Shown here one piece after another: positions 25,486 through 34,492 of a stretch of DNA of 50,457 bases. A model generated the notes under the pieces. The model saw only the letters and a list, made by a program, of their open reading frames with translations. It did no database searches and was not told the DNA's origin. The stretch covers positions 1 through 50,457 of the forward strand of contig JAQUUX010000008.1 in NCBI GenBank assembly GCA_028693705.1. The letters are read 5' to 3'. How positions within the stretch are numbered: the first letter of the stretch is position 1; the number at the start of each line of letters is the position of its first letter. The translations under genes were made by a program, and so were the position numbers. The DNA comes from Lachnospiraceae bacterium (GTDB lineage Bacteria > Bacillota > Clostridia > Lachnospirales > Lachnospiraceae).

Positions 25486-27174
25486 TTATCGTTTCAGATT
25501 GGTCAATTCCTCTAACATGGTATCTGATACGGTAATGATACGGCTGTTAGCCTGGAAACCTCTCTGTGTGGTAATCATTTCCGTAAATTCTGAAGAAAGG
25601 TCTACATTACTCATTTCCAGTACACCGGTACTCATATATCCGCCGCCGGCTGTAATATCCACACCAACGCCATCAAAAGCACCTGAGTTTAATGACTCTG
25701 AATACAGGTTATCGCCTTCCTGGCTAAGACCTGACGGATTCGCAAAGGATGCTGTGGCAATCTGTCCCATCAATCTGCTCTGTCCATTATCATATGTTGC
25801 GTAAATCATACCATCCTTGCTAATAGTAAGTCCGGACATTTTACCTACTTTACGGCCTGTTCCTGCATTTGTAGTACTGCCTGCAGTAGCAGTTACAGTA
25901 GATGTATTGCCATTACTGTAATTTTTACTGGTAGAAACATCTACTTCTATGTCTGAAAACTGTCCAAGAGAAGTCGTTGATGCCGTTCCATCCGGATTCA
26001 GTACACTGGCATTAAAATCCAGTGTCAGGTTGTCCAGCGTTAACGGTGTGGTTGTACCTGTTGATACGGATGTATAGGCGCCCGTATTGGCATTATATTG
26101 TACCAGACCACCATTTATGGTTTTGTCATAAGAAATTGTCAATGTTCCATCTTCTGCAATTGTTGCTGTCAGATTAGGATAGGCAGCTGTATCACTCAGA
26201 TCTACACCGTACAGATTCTGTGAGTTAGCTACAATAGCTGTCATATCCGGTACGGTATATGGGAAAGTTGCATCTGCCGGAACTGTAAGTGCTGTAACCG
26301 GAGTTGCTGCATTCGTTGCCAGAGTATATGTTCCATCATCGTTCTTAGTGAAAGAACCCTGGTACAAACTGATATCATCTGATACATTAGCTGTTGTATT
26401 CCCCAGGCTGACGATCTGGTTAATGTCTGCCACATTGTAAACATCTTTCAAAGAGGTTCCTGTGGAATTCAGCACATCATCCAACTGTAAATAATATTCA
26501 CCATTTTCTGAATCTGATGTTTTATGATAACTCATCTTTGCTGTGTAGGAATAGCCCAGTGCATCATAGAAGCTGAGGCTGACCACTTTTCCGGATGCTG
26601 TGGAAAGAGCTGAATCATTTTTGTCCAGAATACCGGATATATAAGATCTGGAAGTTGCTTCCGGTTCATAGGTCAGGTTCTCTGCAGTCATAACTGCCAA
26701 TGGCTGTACAGTATCCTGATTAATGGTAAGATTACCATTTGCATCTGTTTCTGTACCCCATCCCATAACATTGTATCCTGTAGATGTCATTGCAAGATTA
26801 CCGGCACCATCCACATAGAAAGAACCATCTCTTGTAAAGAATGTTTCTGTACCATTGCTGACTACAAAGAAGTTTTCTCCGGTAATCATAATATCAGTTC
26901 CACCACCGGTAGACTGGGCTGAACCCTGTCCTTCAATGTTTGTGTTAATTGCGCCCAGCCTAACGCCAAGACCGATCTGCTTGGCATTGGTACCGCCAAC
27001 AGTTGCTGTCGCGCCGGAAGCTGCCTGTGTTGTCTGATACATCAAAGAATTGAATGTAACGGACTGTGATTTATAACCTACTGTGTTTACGTTTGCGATG
27101 TTATTACCAATAACATCCATTTTGGTCTGATGTGTTTTTAAACCTGCCACACCAGAATATAATGATCTCATCAT
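25486..27174 (-). CDS. flgE: Flagellar hook protein FlgE
   Basis: FlgE polymerises into the hook. The 562-residue product has the N-terminal D0 heptad helix MMRSLYSGVAGLKTHQTKM and DVIGNNIANVNTVGYKSQS. A large, Thr/Asn/Ser-rich middle follows (about 150-470, surface domains). The C-terminal D0 helix is EFTEMITTQRGFQANSRIIT. It is longer than enteric FlgE (about 400 residues) because of the middle domains, as is common in Clostridia. AGGAGG precedes the ATG-ATG start. Hook-cap gene flgD and the TIGR02530 gene precede it, and a hairpin follows. Confidence 0.96.
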   Translation of the reverse strand: MMRSLYSGVAGLKTHQTKMDVIGNNIANVNTVGYKSQSVTFNSLMYQTTQAASGATATVGGTNAKQIGLGVRLGAINTNIEGQGSAQSTGGGTDIMITGENFFVVSNGTETFFTRDGSFYVDGAGNLAMTSTGYNVMGWGTETDANGNLTINQDTVQPLAVMTAENLTYEPEATSRSYISGILDKNDSALSTASGKVVSLSFYDALGYSYTAKMSYHKTSDSENGEYYLQLDDVLNSTGTSLKDVYNVADINQIVSLGNTTANVSDDISLYQGSFTKNDDGTYTLATNAATPVTALTVPADATFPYTVPDMTAIVANSQNLYGVDLSDTAAYPNLTATIAEDGTLTISYDKTINGGLVQYNANTGAYTSVSTGTTTPLTLDNLTLDFNASVLNPDGTASTTSLGQFSDIEVDVSTSKNYSNGNTSTVTATAGSTTNAGTGRKVGKMSGLTISKDGMIYATYDNGQSRLMGQIATASFANPSGLSQEGDNLYSESLNSGAFDGVGVDITAGGGYMSTGVLEMSNVDLSSEFTEMITTQRGFQANSRIITVSDTMLEELTNLKR

Positions 27175-27265
27175 AACGAAATGACCTCCTAGTCTGTTAC
27201 CAGATGCGGATCACCGTTTTCGTTCCTTCTGTCAGTCGGGAACAATAGTCTCCAAAAAGGTCCAA

Positions 27266-27679
27266 CTATATTATTACGGCTCCGTCAATATTGGTAAATA
27301 CGTTTTCATCGGTTTCTGTCTGATCCATGGCTGTTACTACTGTACTATTTGGTACATTTACGATAAACGCCAATTGATCTACCAGAACCAGTGATTCCTG
27401 TATTCCTTTTGCTTCAGCTTTCTTCATACCTTCATTCAAGCGTTCCACCTGATTGTCTGTCAGCGCTATATTTCTGTCGCTTAAGCGGTTTGCTGCGTGT
27501 TTGGAAAATTTAACTTCTCCTGTGCTCTGACTTTGTGCTGTCTGCCCGGTTTTCTGTTGCAGGATATCCTGAAAAGATAATCCTTCTGCCGTCAGGTTGG
27601 AAACTTTTTTCGTTTTCTGATTCAGGTACTCATTTGACAGCTGAAGATTGGAAACAATCTGATTTCCATTCAGCTTCAT
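27266..27679 (-). CDS. TIGR02530-family flagellar operon protein
   Basis: This 137-residue protein belongs to the small 'flg_new' family (TIGR02530) found between flgD and flgE in Firmicutes. The signature FSKHAANRLSDRNIALTDNQ and the C-terminal LVLVDQLAFIVNVPNSTVVT (about residues 58-120) are present. No membrane segment or signal peptide is seen. Its function is not established; conserved placement suggests a role in hook assembly. The start overlaps the flgD stop by 4 bases (ATGA), so translation is probably coupled. A 90-base spacer without an evident promoter separates it from flgE. Confidence 0.88.
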   Translation of the reverse strand: MKLNGNQIVSNLQLSNEYLNQKTKKVSNLTAEGLSFQDILQQKTGQTAQSQSTGEVKFSKHAANRLSDRNIALTDNQVERLNEGMKKAEAKGIQESLVLVDQLAFIVNVPNSTVVTAMDQTETDENVFTNIDGAVII

Positions 27680-28338
27680 TTTTTCTCCTCATCTTCCAGT
27701 TCTTTTCCTTTTAACAGTTCCTCGATCTTTGCCACATAGGATTCGTAAGTCTTCACATCATCGTCAGAGATAAATGATTTTTCATAATCACTCATACCTT
27801 CATATAACGTCTTCAGTGCATTTACTGCTTCCTCATTATCCAAAGTCAGATTAGCTGCTGTTGGTAACTTGGTCATTCCTGTCATAAACTCAACTGCCTT
27901 ATTATAAGCATCCAGATATGTTGGATTTACCACTTCTTCCAAATCATCCAGGGAGTAAGAATTGCCCTTTACGAACAAATATCCTTTTCCGTTTTCAATA
28001 GTTACATAATCTACAATACCGGTAACATAGCTTGTTTCACCGTTAGAGTCTGTAGGTGCCATTATAACTGTCTGTCCAACCAACGCCTGTGCTCTTTGTA
28101 ATTCAATGGTTTCTTCCATGTTCTGTAAGCTTTCAACCTGTGAAAAGCTGGCGTACTGTGCAATGTACTCTGTGTTAGATGTAGGTTCCAACGGATCCTG
28201 ATATTTCATTTCTGCTACCAGAAGCTGTAAAAAGGAATCTTTATCCAATGTAGAACCATTTGTCTTTTCGGTAGTGCTCTCTGCTGAACTGCCGGTTGCT
28301 ACTACTTGACCGTCAACTACGGGTGCTATTACGCTCAT
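27676..28338 (-). CDS. flgD: Flagellar hook capping protein FlgD
   Basis: FlgD is the scaffold cap for hook polymerisation. The 220-residue product has the conserved N-terminal export/capping segment LDKDSFLQLLVAEMKYQDPL and YIAQYASFSQVESLQNMEET (about residues 30-80). A beta-rich middle with LVGQTVIMAPTDSNGETSYV follows. The C-terminal tail (about 140-220) is a helical, Glu/Lys-rich extension that standard FlgD lacks, replacing the usual FlgD Ig/Tudor-like end. A GGAGATGA ribosome-binding site precedes the ATG. It lies between fliK and the TIGR02530 gene. Confidence 0.92.
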   Translation of the reverse strand: MSVIAPVVDGQVVATGSSAESTTEKTNGSTLDKDSFLQLLVAEMKYQDPLEPTSNTEYIAQYASFSQVESLQNMEETIELQRAQALVGQTVIMAPTDSNGETSYVTGIVDYVTIENGKGYLFVKGNSYSLDDLEEVVNPTYLDAYNKAVEFMTGMTKLPTAANLTLDNEEAVNALKTLYEGMSDYEKSFISDDDVKTYESYVAKIEELLKGKELEDEEKK

Positions 28339-28361
28339 TTGTCATCTCCTTTCCTCCTGCA

Positions 28362-29807
28362 CTAGGCAAGATAATCAACCTGATTGCCATTTTGTCTCAT
28401 TATGTCTGCTGCCAGAACATCTGCCTCGTCAGCATCTTCTTCCGCAAACAGGGAATCAATATTTGCCAAATCAATACGTCTGATTCCTTTTTTCTTAGAC
28501 TCTCTCTCTGTTTCTCCGTTTTGCTGATTGTTTTGCTGTAAATTACTTTCAAACTCATGACTTGCAACGGTTACTTCCACTGCTTCAATCTTAACACCGG
28601 CTTCTTCCAACTGATTTTTCAGCTGAACCATCTGATTTTCAATTACGTTTTTTACAGCTTCATTTTGTGCCGTAAACTGTGCTGTAACTGAACCATCTTT
28701 TGCTGCCACTTGAACATTCAATGTGCCAAGACTTGCAGGATGAAGTTGTAATTCAACTGATGATTCTCCCCGTCCAAGCTGGACTTTCATGTACTCTGTA
28801 ATCTGATCGATCACATCCTGTGCATTGATGTCCTGCATGCTTTGTAAACTGTCTGTTGTTATCTCTGACAGAACACTTTCTGTCTGTGAAATCAACTGTT
28901 CTACAAAACCATTAACAGAACTGTTCTGCTGCCCATTCGTCTGTTCTTCGCCGGAAGCGTTTTGTCCTGTTGCCTCATTGGTAACCTGACCATTATCTGC
29001 AGTTGTTTTGATAACTGTTTCAGTAACATTTAAGGATTGTTCAGGGCTTTCCTTCTGCGTTACCATTTCCGGTTCTTTTTGCAGGAGAACAGGCTTCTGT
29101 TCTTCAACTGCCTCTGTTATCTGTTCCTCCGGTACTGTGAAGGTAAGATCTGATGTTCCCTCCGGGACGACTTCTGTCATTTGTTGTAATAGCTGTCCCA
29201 GTTCTCCATCTTCCAGAGAATAATTCTGTTCCAGTTCCGAAACCAGATTCTGTACTGTTGTTGTAATATCCTGCATCATCTGATACAAGTTACTGTCAGT
29301 CAGTACATTTGATACATCTGCCCCTTCTGTCATGGACACCAGCAGATCTTTCAAGTCTCCAATCTGTAGTAAATCCTCCGGATTCATTTGCAGATTTTTC
29401 AATGCCGTCTCGATGTCTGATACAGATACATTCATCTGTTCGGCAATCAGATTCAGAATTTCCATTGCAGTATCTCTTACTGCCTGCTTCTGTTCCTCTA
29501 AATCTTCCGGTTGCTTTTCCTGTTCTACAGTGTTTTCTTTCTGAGTCACATCAGATTTTTCATCTGTTTTATCAGTCTTGTTTTCACTGTTTGCCGTTTC
29601 GGTTTTTTCTGCATCAGTTTTTTTCGTATTCTTTACCTGTGTATCATTTTTTTCATGATTACCGGAAACGTTACTGTTCTTTGCCTGATCCATTACCTTG
29701 GAAAAGCTGTCAGTCTGTGTTTCTGCACTGCTTTGTTTCTGTACTGCTTTGTTTGGTGAAATCGCTGTATACGAATTCGCCATGTCTGTTACAGGTGCAC
29801 TAGTCAT
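28362..29807 (-). CDS. fliK: Flagellar hook-length control protein FliK
   Basis: FliK is the secreted ruler that flips FlhB specificity when the hook is complete. The 481-residue product has a long, low-complexity N-terminal part rich in Gln, Glu, Thr and Asn. The C-terminal Flg_hook domain (about residues 340-440) carries VELQLHPASLGTLNVQVAAK and NQLEEAGVKIEAVEV. I start at MTSAPVTDMANSY (ATG 29807), with GGAGG 6 bases upstream; nine earlier in-frame codons lack this support. A near-consensus sigma-28 promoter (29874-29900) lies just upstream, so it may have late expression. Confidence 0.93.
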   Translation of the reverse strand: MTSAPVTDMANSYTAISPNKAVQKQSSAETQTDSFSKVMDQAKNSNVSGNHEKNDTQVKNTKKTDAEKTETANSENKTDKTDEKSDVTQKENTVEQEKQPEDLEEQKQAVRDTAMEILNLIAEQMNVSVSDIETALKNLQMNPEDLLQIGDLKDLLVSMTEGADVSNVLTDSNLYQMMQDITTTVQNLVSELEQNYSLEDGELGQLLQQMTEVVPEGTSDLTFTVPEEQITEAVEEQKPVLLQKEPEMVTQKESPEQSLNVTETVIKTTADNGQVTNEATGQNASGEEQTNGQQNSSVNGFVEQLISQTESVLSEITTDSLQSMQDINAQDVIDQITEYMKVQLGRGESSVELQLHPASLGTLNVQVAAKDGSVTAQFTAQNEAVKNVIENQMVQLKNQLEEAGVKIEAVEVTVASHEFESNLQQNNQQNGETERESKKKGIRRIDLANIDSLFAEEDADEADVLAADIMRQNGNQVDYLA

Positions 29808-29873
29808 ATACTTCCTCCTCTCTTCAGTTTTCAAAGTGCATACGATTTTCTCATAGAGAAACCGCTATAAAAT

Positions 29874-29900
29874 ATATCGGTAAACAGCGAAAAAACTTAA
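29874..29900 (-). promoter_or_regulatory. Sigma-28 (FliA/SigD) promoter inside the operon, upstream of fliK
   Basis: The minus strand reads TTAAGTTT, 11 bases, then ACCGATAT. The E. coli sigma-28 consensus is TAAAGTTT, 11 bases, GCCGATAA, so 7 of 8 and 6 of 8 positions match at exact spacing. The -35 element overlaps the motE stop codon. Transcription would start near 29866, about 60 bases before fliK. Confidence 0.7.
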
Positions 29901-30787
29901 TAGCCGGGATCCATGATTTTCGTCAATCTGGCTGCAACTGCAGGATCCATGGCACCCATTACGGCGCCTCTGTCATCTGCACCCATTGCCTCTAATATCT
30001 TAGCTGCCAGATCCAGATTATCCGTCATTGCTTCAAAAATTCCCGCTGCTTCCTTCGGTTTCATTGCAGAATAAGCTGATGCGTAATCTTCTATTGCCTG
30101 ATCAGCCTGCTCCTGTTCAACTACCTGCTTATACAGGTATTCTGCATTAGTGGGGTCTATGGTCTCATAGTATTTCTGATATTCCTCTATCTCCGGTCCT
30201 TTATCCGAATAAACGACTTCTTCGTAAAATTCATTTTTTATACGTTCAAACTCTACCTGTTGATCCTCAAAAGTTTTCAGTCTGTCCACCTCAGCCTGCA
30301 GCTGAGTGATAGTATCTGCCAAAGATGCTGAATCTGACTGCGCCTGCTCTAACTGTAATTCCAGGGCTTTGATCTGTTCTACCGCATCTTTCAGATTGGT
30401 ATAGCCGCCATACATATCTGTTTCTTCTGTACCGGTCATGGTGGATTCCCCTGGAAGTATCTGATTAATAATCGGTACATCCTTTAATACAGGTCTTAAT
30501 ATATTAGAACCAAAACCGCCAACATCTAATTTAATCAGCAGACATAAAATAGCTATCCAGACTGCAACAATTAATGCTGTCACTAAAAAAACCGGAACTC
30601 CGCCGGATACGACACCTTCTTCTTCCAGACGATCCTCAGCCTCGGAAATTTCCTTTGCTTTCCTTTTTGCTTCTTTTCGCTGTAATTTTTGATCTTTTTT
30701 CAGTTGTTTTTTTTCTTCCCGAATACGCTTTTTTTCTGCTTTCGGATCCAGTTCCTGTTGTACTGGCTGTTGTACCTGTCCGGGCAT
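29897..30787 (-). CDS. MotE/YlxF-like protein with MgtE N-terminal domain
   Basis: The 296-residue product corresponds by place (fliJ-ylxF-fliK) to B. subtilis YlxF. It has a cytoplasmic Lys/Glu/Arg-rich helix (about residues 10-55) and one transmembrane helix (about 65-88, GVPVFLVTALIVAVWIAILC). A periplasm-side coiled coil (about 135-200) follows, and then an MgtE_N-like domain (AMKPKEAAGIFEAM, LDLAAKILEAMGADDRG). MotE in alphaproteobacteria is a chaperone for the MotC motor protein; whether this one does anything similar is unknown. I start at ATG 30787, with GAGGTG upstream, in preference to GTG 30796. Confidence 0.82.
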   Translation of the reverse strand: MPGQVQQPVQQELDPKAEKKRIREEKKQLKKDQKLQRKEAKRKAKEISEAEDRLEEEGVVSGGVPVFLVTALIVAVWIAILCLLIKLDVGGFGSNILRPVLKDVPIINQILPGESTMTGTEETDMYGGYTNLKDAVEQIKALELQLEQAQSDSASLADTITQLQAEVDRLKTFEDQQVEFERIKNEFYEEVVYSDKGPEIEEYQKYYETIDPTNAEYLYKQVVEQEQADQAIEDYASAYSAMKPKEAAGIFEAMTDNLDLAAKILEAMGADDRGAVMGAMDPAVAARLTKIMDPGY

Positions 30788-30818
30788 GTAAAACACCTCT
30801 TACCTTTACTTGTACTTG

Positions 30819-31274
30819 CTAATCCTGTTCCCTGGTTTTCAGACCATAGGTATAGGAGGTTAGTTCATCGATTTCTTTACTTTCTTGTTTGTTCAGATCA
30901 TACTTAAACTCTTCAAATGCTTTTTCTCTCAGTTTTTCCTGCATCTTTCGTTCCTGCATGACTTTTTGTAATCTGACTCTGGCGCTATCCAGATTTTTCT
31001 GCGCTACGATTATCTGTGCCTGCTGATTCTTGATATATTCATCCATTTTTTCCACAGCCGCACGATTTTCACGAAGATCCAGCATATTTAACGTGCTGTT
31101 ACGAAGCCTGACACCTTCTTCCATGTATTCTTCGCGGCGGCGCCTTAGAGCATTCAAACGTTCCTGCTCTTCATCCAATCTCTTTTTTGCCACAGCAAAC
31201 TGGTTTTTGGCCTGTTCCTCCAGCTTTTCCTTTATATTCAGGACGCTTTGCATATGATATACAAATTTAGCCAT
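30819..31274 (-). CDS. fliJ: Flagellar export chaperone/stalk protein FliJ
   Basis: FliJ is the coiled-coil stalk inside the FliI hexamer. The 151-residue product is almost wholly alpha-helical and charged, with the N-terminal pattern MAKFVYHMQSVLNIKEKLEE and long heptads to the end. Length is normal. The start overlaps fliI by 8 bases. The sequence is low in family-specific residues, so the call relies also on position after fliI and before the MotE-like gene. Confidence 0.92.
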   Translation of the reverse strand: MAKFVYHMQSVLNIKEKLEEQAKNQFAVAKKRLDEEQERLNALRRRREEYMEEGVRLRNSTLNMLDLRENRAAVEKMDEYIKNQQAQIIVAQKNLDSARVRLQKVMQERKMQEKLREKAFEEFKYDLNKQESKEIDELTSYTYGLKTREQD

Positions 31275-32583
31275 TGAACATCTTCTCCAACTGTTCTGTG
31301 GATTCTTCGAAGGTAACTTTCTCTTCCACTTCCTGCATCAGAAATTCATTCACACCATCAATCATTTTAATTGCATAATCGATATTTGGATTACTGCCAT
31401 TTTTATAGGCACCAATGTTGATCAGATCCTCTGCTTCGTTATAGGTTGCCAGTACATTTTTTAATTTTCCGGCTGCCTGCTTATGCTCCTTATCCACAAT
31501 AGAACTCATGCACCTGGATATACTCTGCAATACGTCAATCGCCGGATAATGATTTTTATGGGCAAGCTTACGATCCAGCATAATATGTCCGTCCAGTATA
31601 CTTCTGGCTGTATCAGTGATTGGTTCATTAAAATCATCACCATCCACCAGTACCGTATACAATCCGGTAATAGAGCCTCTTTCTGCGCAGCCCGCCCTTT
31701 CCAGTATCTTGGGCATCTCTGAATAAACACTTGGGGGATATCCTCTTGTAACAGGCGGTTCCCCGCTTGCCAGGCCGATCTCTCTTTGTGCCATGGAAAA
31801 ACGGGTCATGGAATCCATCATGAGAAGTACATCCTTGCCCTGGTCCCTAAAATATTCTGCAATGGCAGTTGCCGTTTTTGCCGCTTTATTTCTTTCCAAT
31901 GCCGGGCGATCAGAGGTGGCAACCACTACCACACTTCTTTTCATGCCTTCAGGACCAAGATCCCGTTCGATAAATTCCCTTACTTCCCTGCCTCGCTCTC
32001 CAATCAGAGCTATTACATTAATATCCGCTTTTGTGTTTCTGGCAAACATTCCCATCAGTGTGGATTTTCCCACGCCTGATCCTGCGAATATACCGATTCG
32101 CTGACCTTTTCCAACAGTCATAAGACCATCCACAGCTTTTACGCCAAGCGGCAGTACATCAGCTATGATCTTACGGCTCATGGGATCCGGTGGTGCCGCT
32201 TCCACAGAATATTCGGTTCCTTTCGGGACAGGACTTCCATCCACCGGCTGACCAAGACCATTTAAAGTTAGTCCCAGCAACGCATCACTGACCTGTATGG
32301 TCAATGCTTTCCCTGTATTTCGGACGATGCTGCCAATTCCCACGCCATCCACAGATTGATAAGGCATTAGAAGCGTTTTTTTATCTTTAAAGCCAACCAC
32401 TTCTGCCATAACCGGAGCCGTATTTTCTTTTCCCGGGAAAATCAGGCACACATCACCAAGCCTTGCATCCGGTCCGGCAGACTCAATTGTGAGTCCTACC
32501 ACATTTTCCACCTTGCCAAGCTTACGGTAAAAGCTATCCTCTTCCAATTTCCGGTATTTCAGAAAATTAATCCCAGTTTCCAT
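31267..32583 (-). CDS. fliI: Flagellar export ATPase FliI
   Basis: FliI energises substrate unfolding for flagellar export and resembles F1 beta subunits. The 438-residue product has Walker A GIFAGSGVGKSTLMGMFARN (about residues 165-184), ALIGERGREVREFIE, and Walker B with DVLLMMDSMTRFSMAQREIG. The type III ATPase signature PPSVYSEMPKILERAG is also present. The frame is open 34 codons further (to 32685), but that overlaps fliH and is unlike FliI, so I use METGINFLKYRK at ATG 32583. It lies 10 bases after fliH. Confidence 0.96.
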   Translation of the reverse strand: METGINFLKYRKLEEDSFYRKLGKVENVVGLTIESAGPDARLGDVCLIFPGKENTAPVMAEVVGFKDKKTLLMPYQSVDGVGIGSIVRNTGKALTIQVSDALLGLTLNGLGQPVDGSPVPKGTEYSVEAAPPDPMSRKIIADVLPLGVKAVDGLMTVGKGQRIGIFAGSGVGKSTLMGMFARNTKADINVIALIGERGREVREFIERDLGPEGMKRSVVVVATSDRPALERNKAAKTATAIAEYFRDQGKDVLLMMDSMTRFSMAQREIGLASGEPPVTRGYPPSVYSEMPKILERAGCAERGSITGLYTVLVDGDDFNEPITDTARSILDGHIMLDRKLAHKNHYPAIDVLQSISRCMSSIVDKEHKQAAGKLKNVLATYNEAEDLINIGAYKNGSNPNIDYAIKMIDGVNEFLMQEVEEKVTFEESTEQLEKMFNG

Positions 32584-32593
32584 CCAGTTATCT

Positions 32594-33484
32594 CTAATCC
32601 TCTTGTTCCTTTTTATAGGATAACAGTTCCAGTTTCTTTCCAAGCTCTGCCAGCTGTGTATCCACGCCACAGTCAAAAATACCATTTGTGGTCTCGATCA
32701 GACAATCATTTTTGCGTAAAGTACTGTCTTCTATAATCTCTGCCGTATTACCGGCTGTAGCAATGCCGGCGAACAGTTCCTTCTTGCGCATGCTGATAAA
32801 CGGATAATCCTCCTTGGAAACATGAATGAGGAAATCATGTCCACCGTCTATTTTCCGAAGAGTCTTTCCTATCAGATAGATCAAAACCTCTCTGTAACTA
32901 CTCAGATCCACATGAAAAATATGTTCATATATTCCGGTTAAATTCTGTATAAAAGCCGGTTCCAGCTCATCAATTTTATTCTGATACTGCTGTTCAAGTT
33001 TCTTTTCTTTATCTGCAAAAGATGCTTCCAGCCGGGAACGTTCCTCTGCAGCTTTTCCGGCGCCTTCCCGATATCCTGCTGACTCAGCTTCATCGAATAT
33101 CTGTTGCTTCTGTTCTTCTGCCTGAGCCATCGCCTGCTGTATAATTTCTTCCGCTTCTTTTCTGGCCTGTTCCAGCACATGTTCTGCATCTTCCAGGCTC
33201 TGTCTGGCCTCTTCCTGCATACGCAGTGCTTCAGCCTCAGGACTTTCCGGTATTTCATGTTGATCCTGATCCAAAAGCGCTGATACCTGTTCTGCCTGAA
33301 TGCCTTCCGAAAAGCCATCTGCAAAATCTGTTTCGTAGCCTTCTGCATCACTTTTTTTCAAAAGTTCTGCTTCTATGCTTTTTAGTTTTTTTTCCACAAG
33401 GTCATTGCTGTTGATGACCCGTTTATCGCTTCCGTCCCATTGTACGGTCCCGTATTTTAGAAGTGTACTATACAATGATCTCAT
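32594..33484 (-). CDS. fliH: Flagellar assembly protein FliH
   Basis: FliH is the peripheral stalk that regulates FliI and links it to the C-ring. The 296-residue product has an N-terminal variable part and a long Glu/Gln/Ala-rich coiled coil (about 95-185). A C-terminal domain resembles V-ATPase subunit E/FliH, with REVLIYLIGKTLRKIDGGHD and DCLIETTNGIFDCGVDTQLA. I use the ATG at 33484 (MRSLYSTLLK), which overlaps the fliG end by 17 bases; AGAGGT sits 7 bases upstream. A GTG three codons upstream is the alternative. Order fliG-H-I is standard. Confidence 0.92.
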   Translation of the reverse strand: MRSLYSTLLKYGTVQWDGSDKRVINSNDLVEKKLKSIEAELLKKSDAEGYETDFADGFSEGIQAEQVSALLDQDQHEIPESPEAEALRMQEEARQSLEDAEHVLEQARKEAEEIIQQAMAQAEEQKQQIFDEAESAGYREGAGKAAEERSRLEASFADKEKKLEQQYQNKIDELEPAFIQNLTGIYEHIFHVDLSSYREVLIYLIGKTLRKIDGGHDFLIHVSKEDYPFISMRKKELFAGIATAGNTAEIIEDSTLRKNDCLIETTNGIFDCGVDTQLAELGKKLELLSYKKEQED

Positions 33485-34487
33485 CACCTCCACCTCTGGA
33501 GATAACGATTTCTGCAGAGTCTTCCAGCTTTCTGATAATATTTACAATCTTCTGCTGTGCTTCCTCTACATCTTTCATTCGTACCGGTCCCATGAAGTCC
33601 ATATCTTCTTTAATCATAACTGCCAGACGTTTAGACAGATTATTAAAGATTGCATTCTGAACCTGTTCGTTAGAACCCTTTAATGCAAGAGCAAGATCAC
33701 TGTTGTCCACATCTCTGAGTACTCTCTGAATTGCACGATCATCCAGCAAAAGAACATCTTCGAATACAAACATCTTCTTTCTGATCTCGTCTGCCAGCTC
33801 CGGCTCTTCAATTTCAAGAGCTTCCATAATATGTTTTTCTGTTCCACGATCAACTGTATTTAAAATATCTACGACTGCATCTACACCGCCGATAATGGTG
33901 TAATCCTGATTGACAAGGGATGCCAGTTTAGACTCCAATACTTTTTCTACTTCTTTGATCACATCCGGACTTGTTCGATCCATAATAGCAATACGTTTAG
34001 CCACCTCTGCCTGTCTGTCCGGCGGCAATGCTGACACGATCATGGCGGCCTGACCCGGTGCCAGATAGGAAAGTATAAGTGCGATGGTCTGTGGATGTTC
34101 ATCCTGTATAAAGTTAAGAAGCTGGGACGCATCTGTTTTTCGAACAAATTCAAAAGGCTTCACCTGAAGTGATGCTGTCAGTTTACCGATAACATCCATC
34201 GCCTTGTCTGCGCCAAGTGCTTTTTCCAGCAATTCCTTAGCATAGGTAATACCGCCCTCTGCAATATACTGCTGTGCCAGACAAACGTCATAAAATTCAT
34301 TAATGACATCTTCCTTTACCTGGGGTGTAATACTTCTGGTATTGGCTATTTCCAGCGTCAGTTCTTCTATTTCTTCTTCTTTTAAATGCTTAAATATCAA
34401 AGCTGACCGTTCTGGTCCAAGCGCAATCAAAAGGACCGCTGCCTTTTGTAAGCCGGAAATCTGATCATCACCGTTCTTATTCGGCAT
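33468..34487 (-). CDS. fliG: Flagellar motor switch protein FliG
   Basis: FliG joins the MS-ring to the C-ring and contacts MotA for torque. The 339-residue product has the N-terminal domain (LQKAAVLLIALGPERSALIF) and a middle domain with the EHPQ motif in IQDEHPQTIALILSYLAPGQ. The C-terminal torque helix region follows, FVFEDVLLLDDRAIQRVLRD and EDMDFMGPVRMKDVEEAQQK. The ATG at 34487 has GGGGG upstream; a TTG five codons earlier is less likely. The start overlaps the fliF end by a few bases less than zero spacing (5 bases apart). Confidence 0.97.
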   Translation of the reverse strand: MPNKNGDDQISGLQKAAVLLIALGPERSALIFKHLKEEEIEELTLEIANTRSITPQVKEDVINEFYDVCLAQQYIAEGGITYAKELLEKALGADKAMDVIGKLTASLQVKPFEFVRKTDASQLLNFIQDEHPQTIALILSYLAPGQAAMIVSALPPDRQAEVAKRIAIMDRTSPDVIKEVEKVLESKLASLVNQDYTIIGGVDAVVDILNTVDRGTEKHIMEALEIEEPELADEIRKKMFVFEDVLLLDDRAIQRVLRDVDNSDLALALKGSNEQVQNAIFNNLSKRLAVMIKEDMDFMGPVRMKDVEEAQQKIVNIIRKLEDSAEIVISRGGGDEIIV

Positions 34488-34492
34488 GGTAA

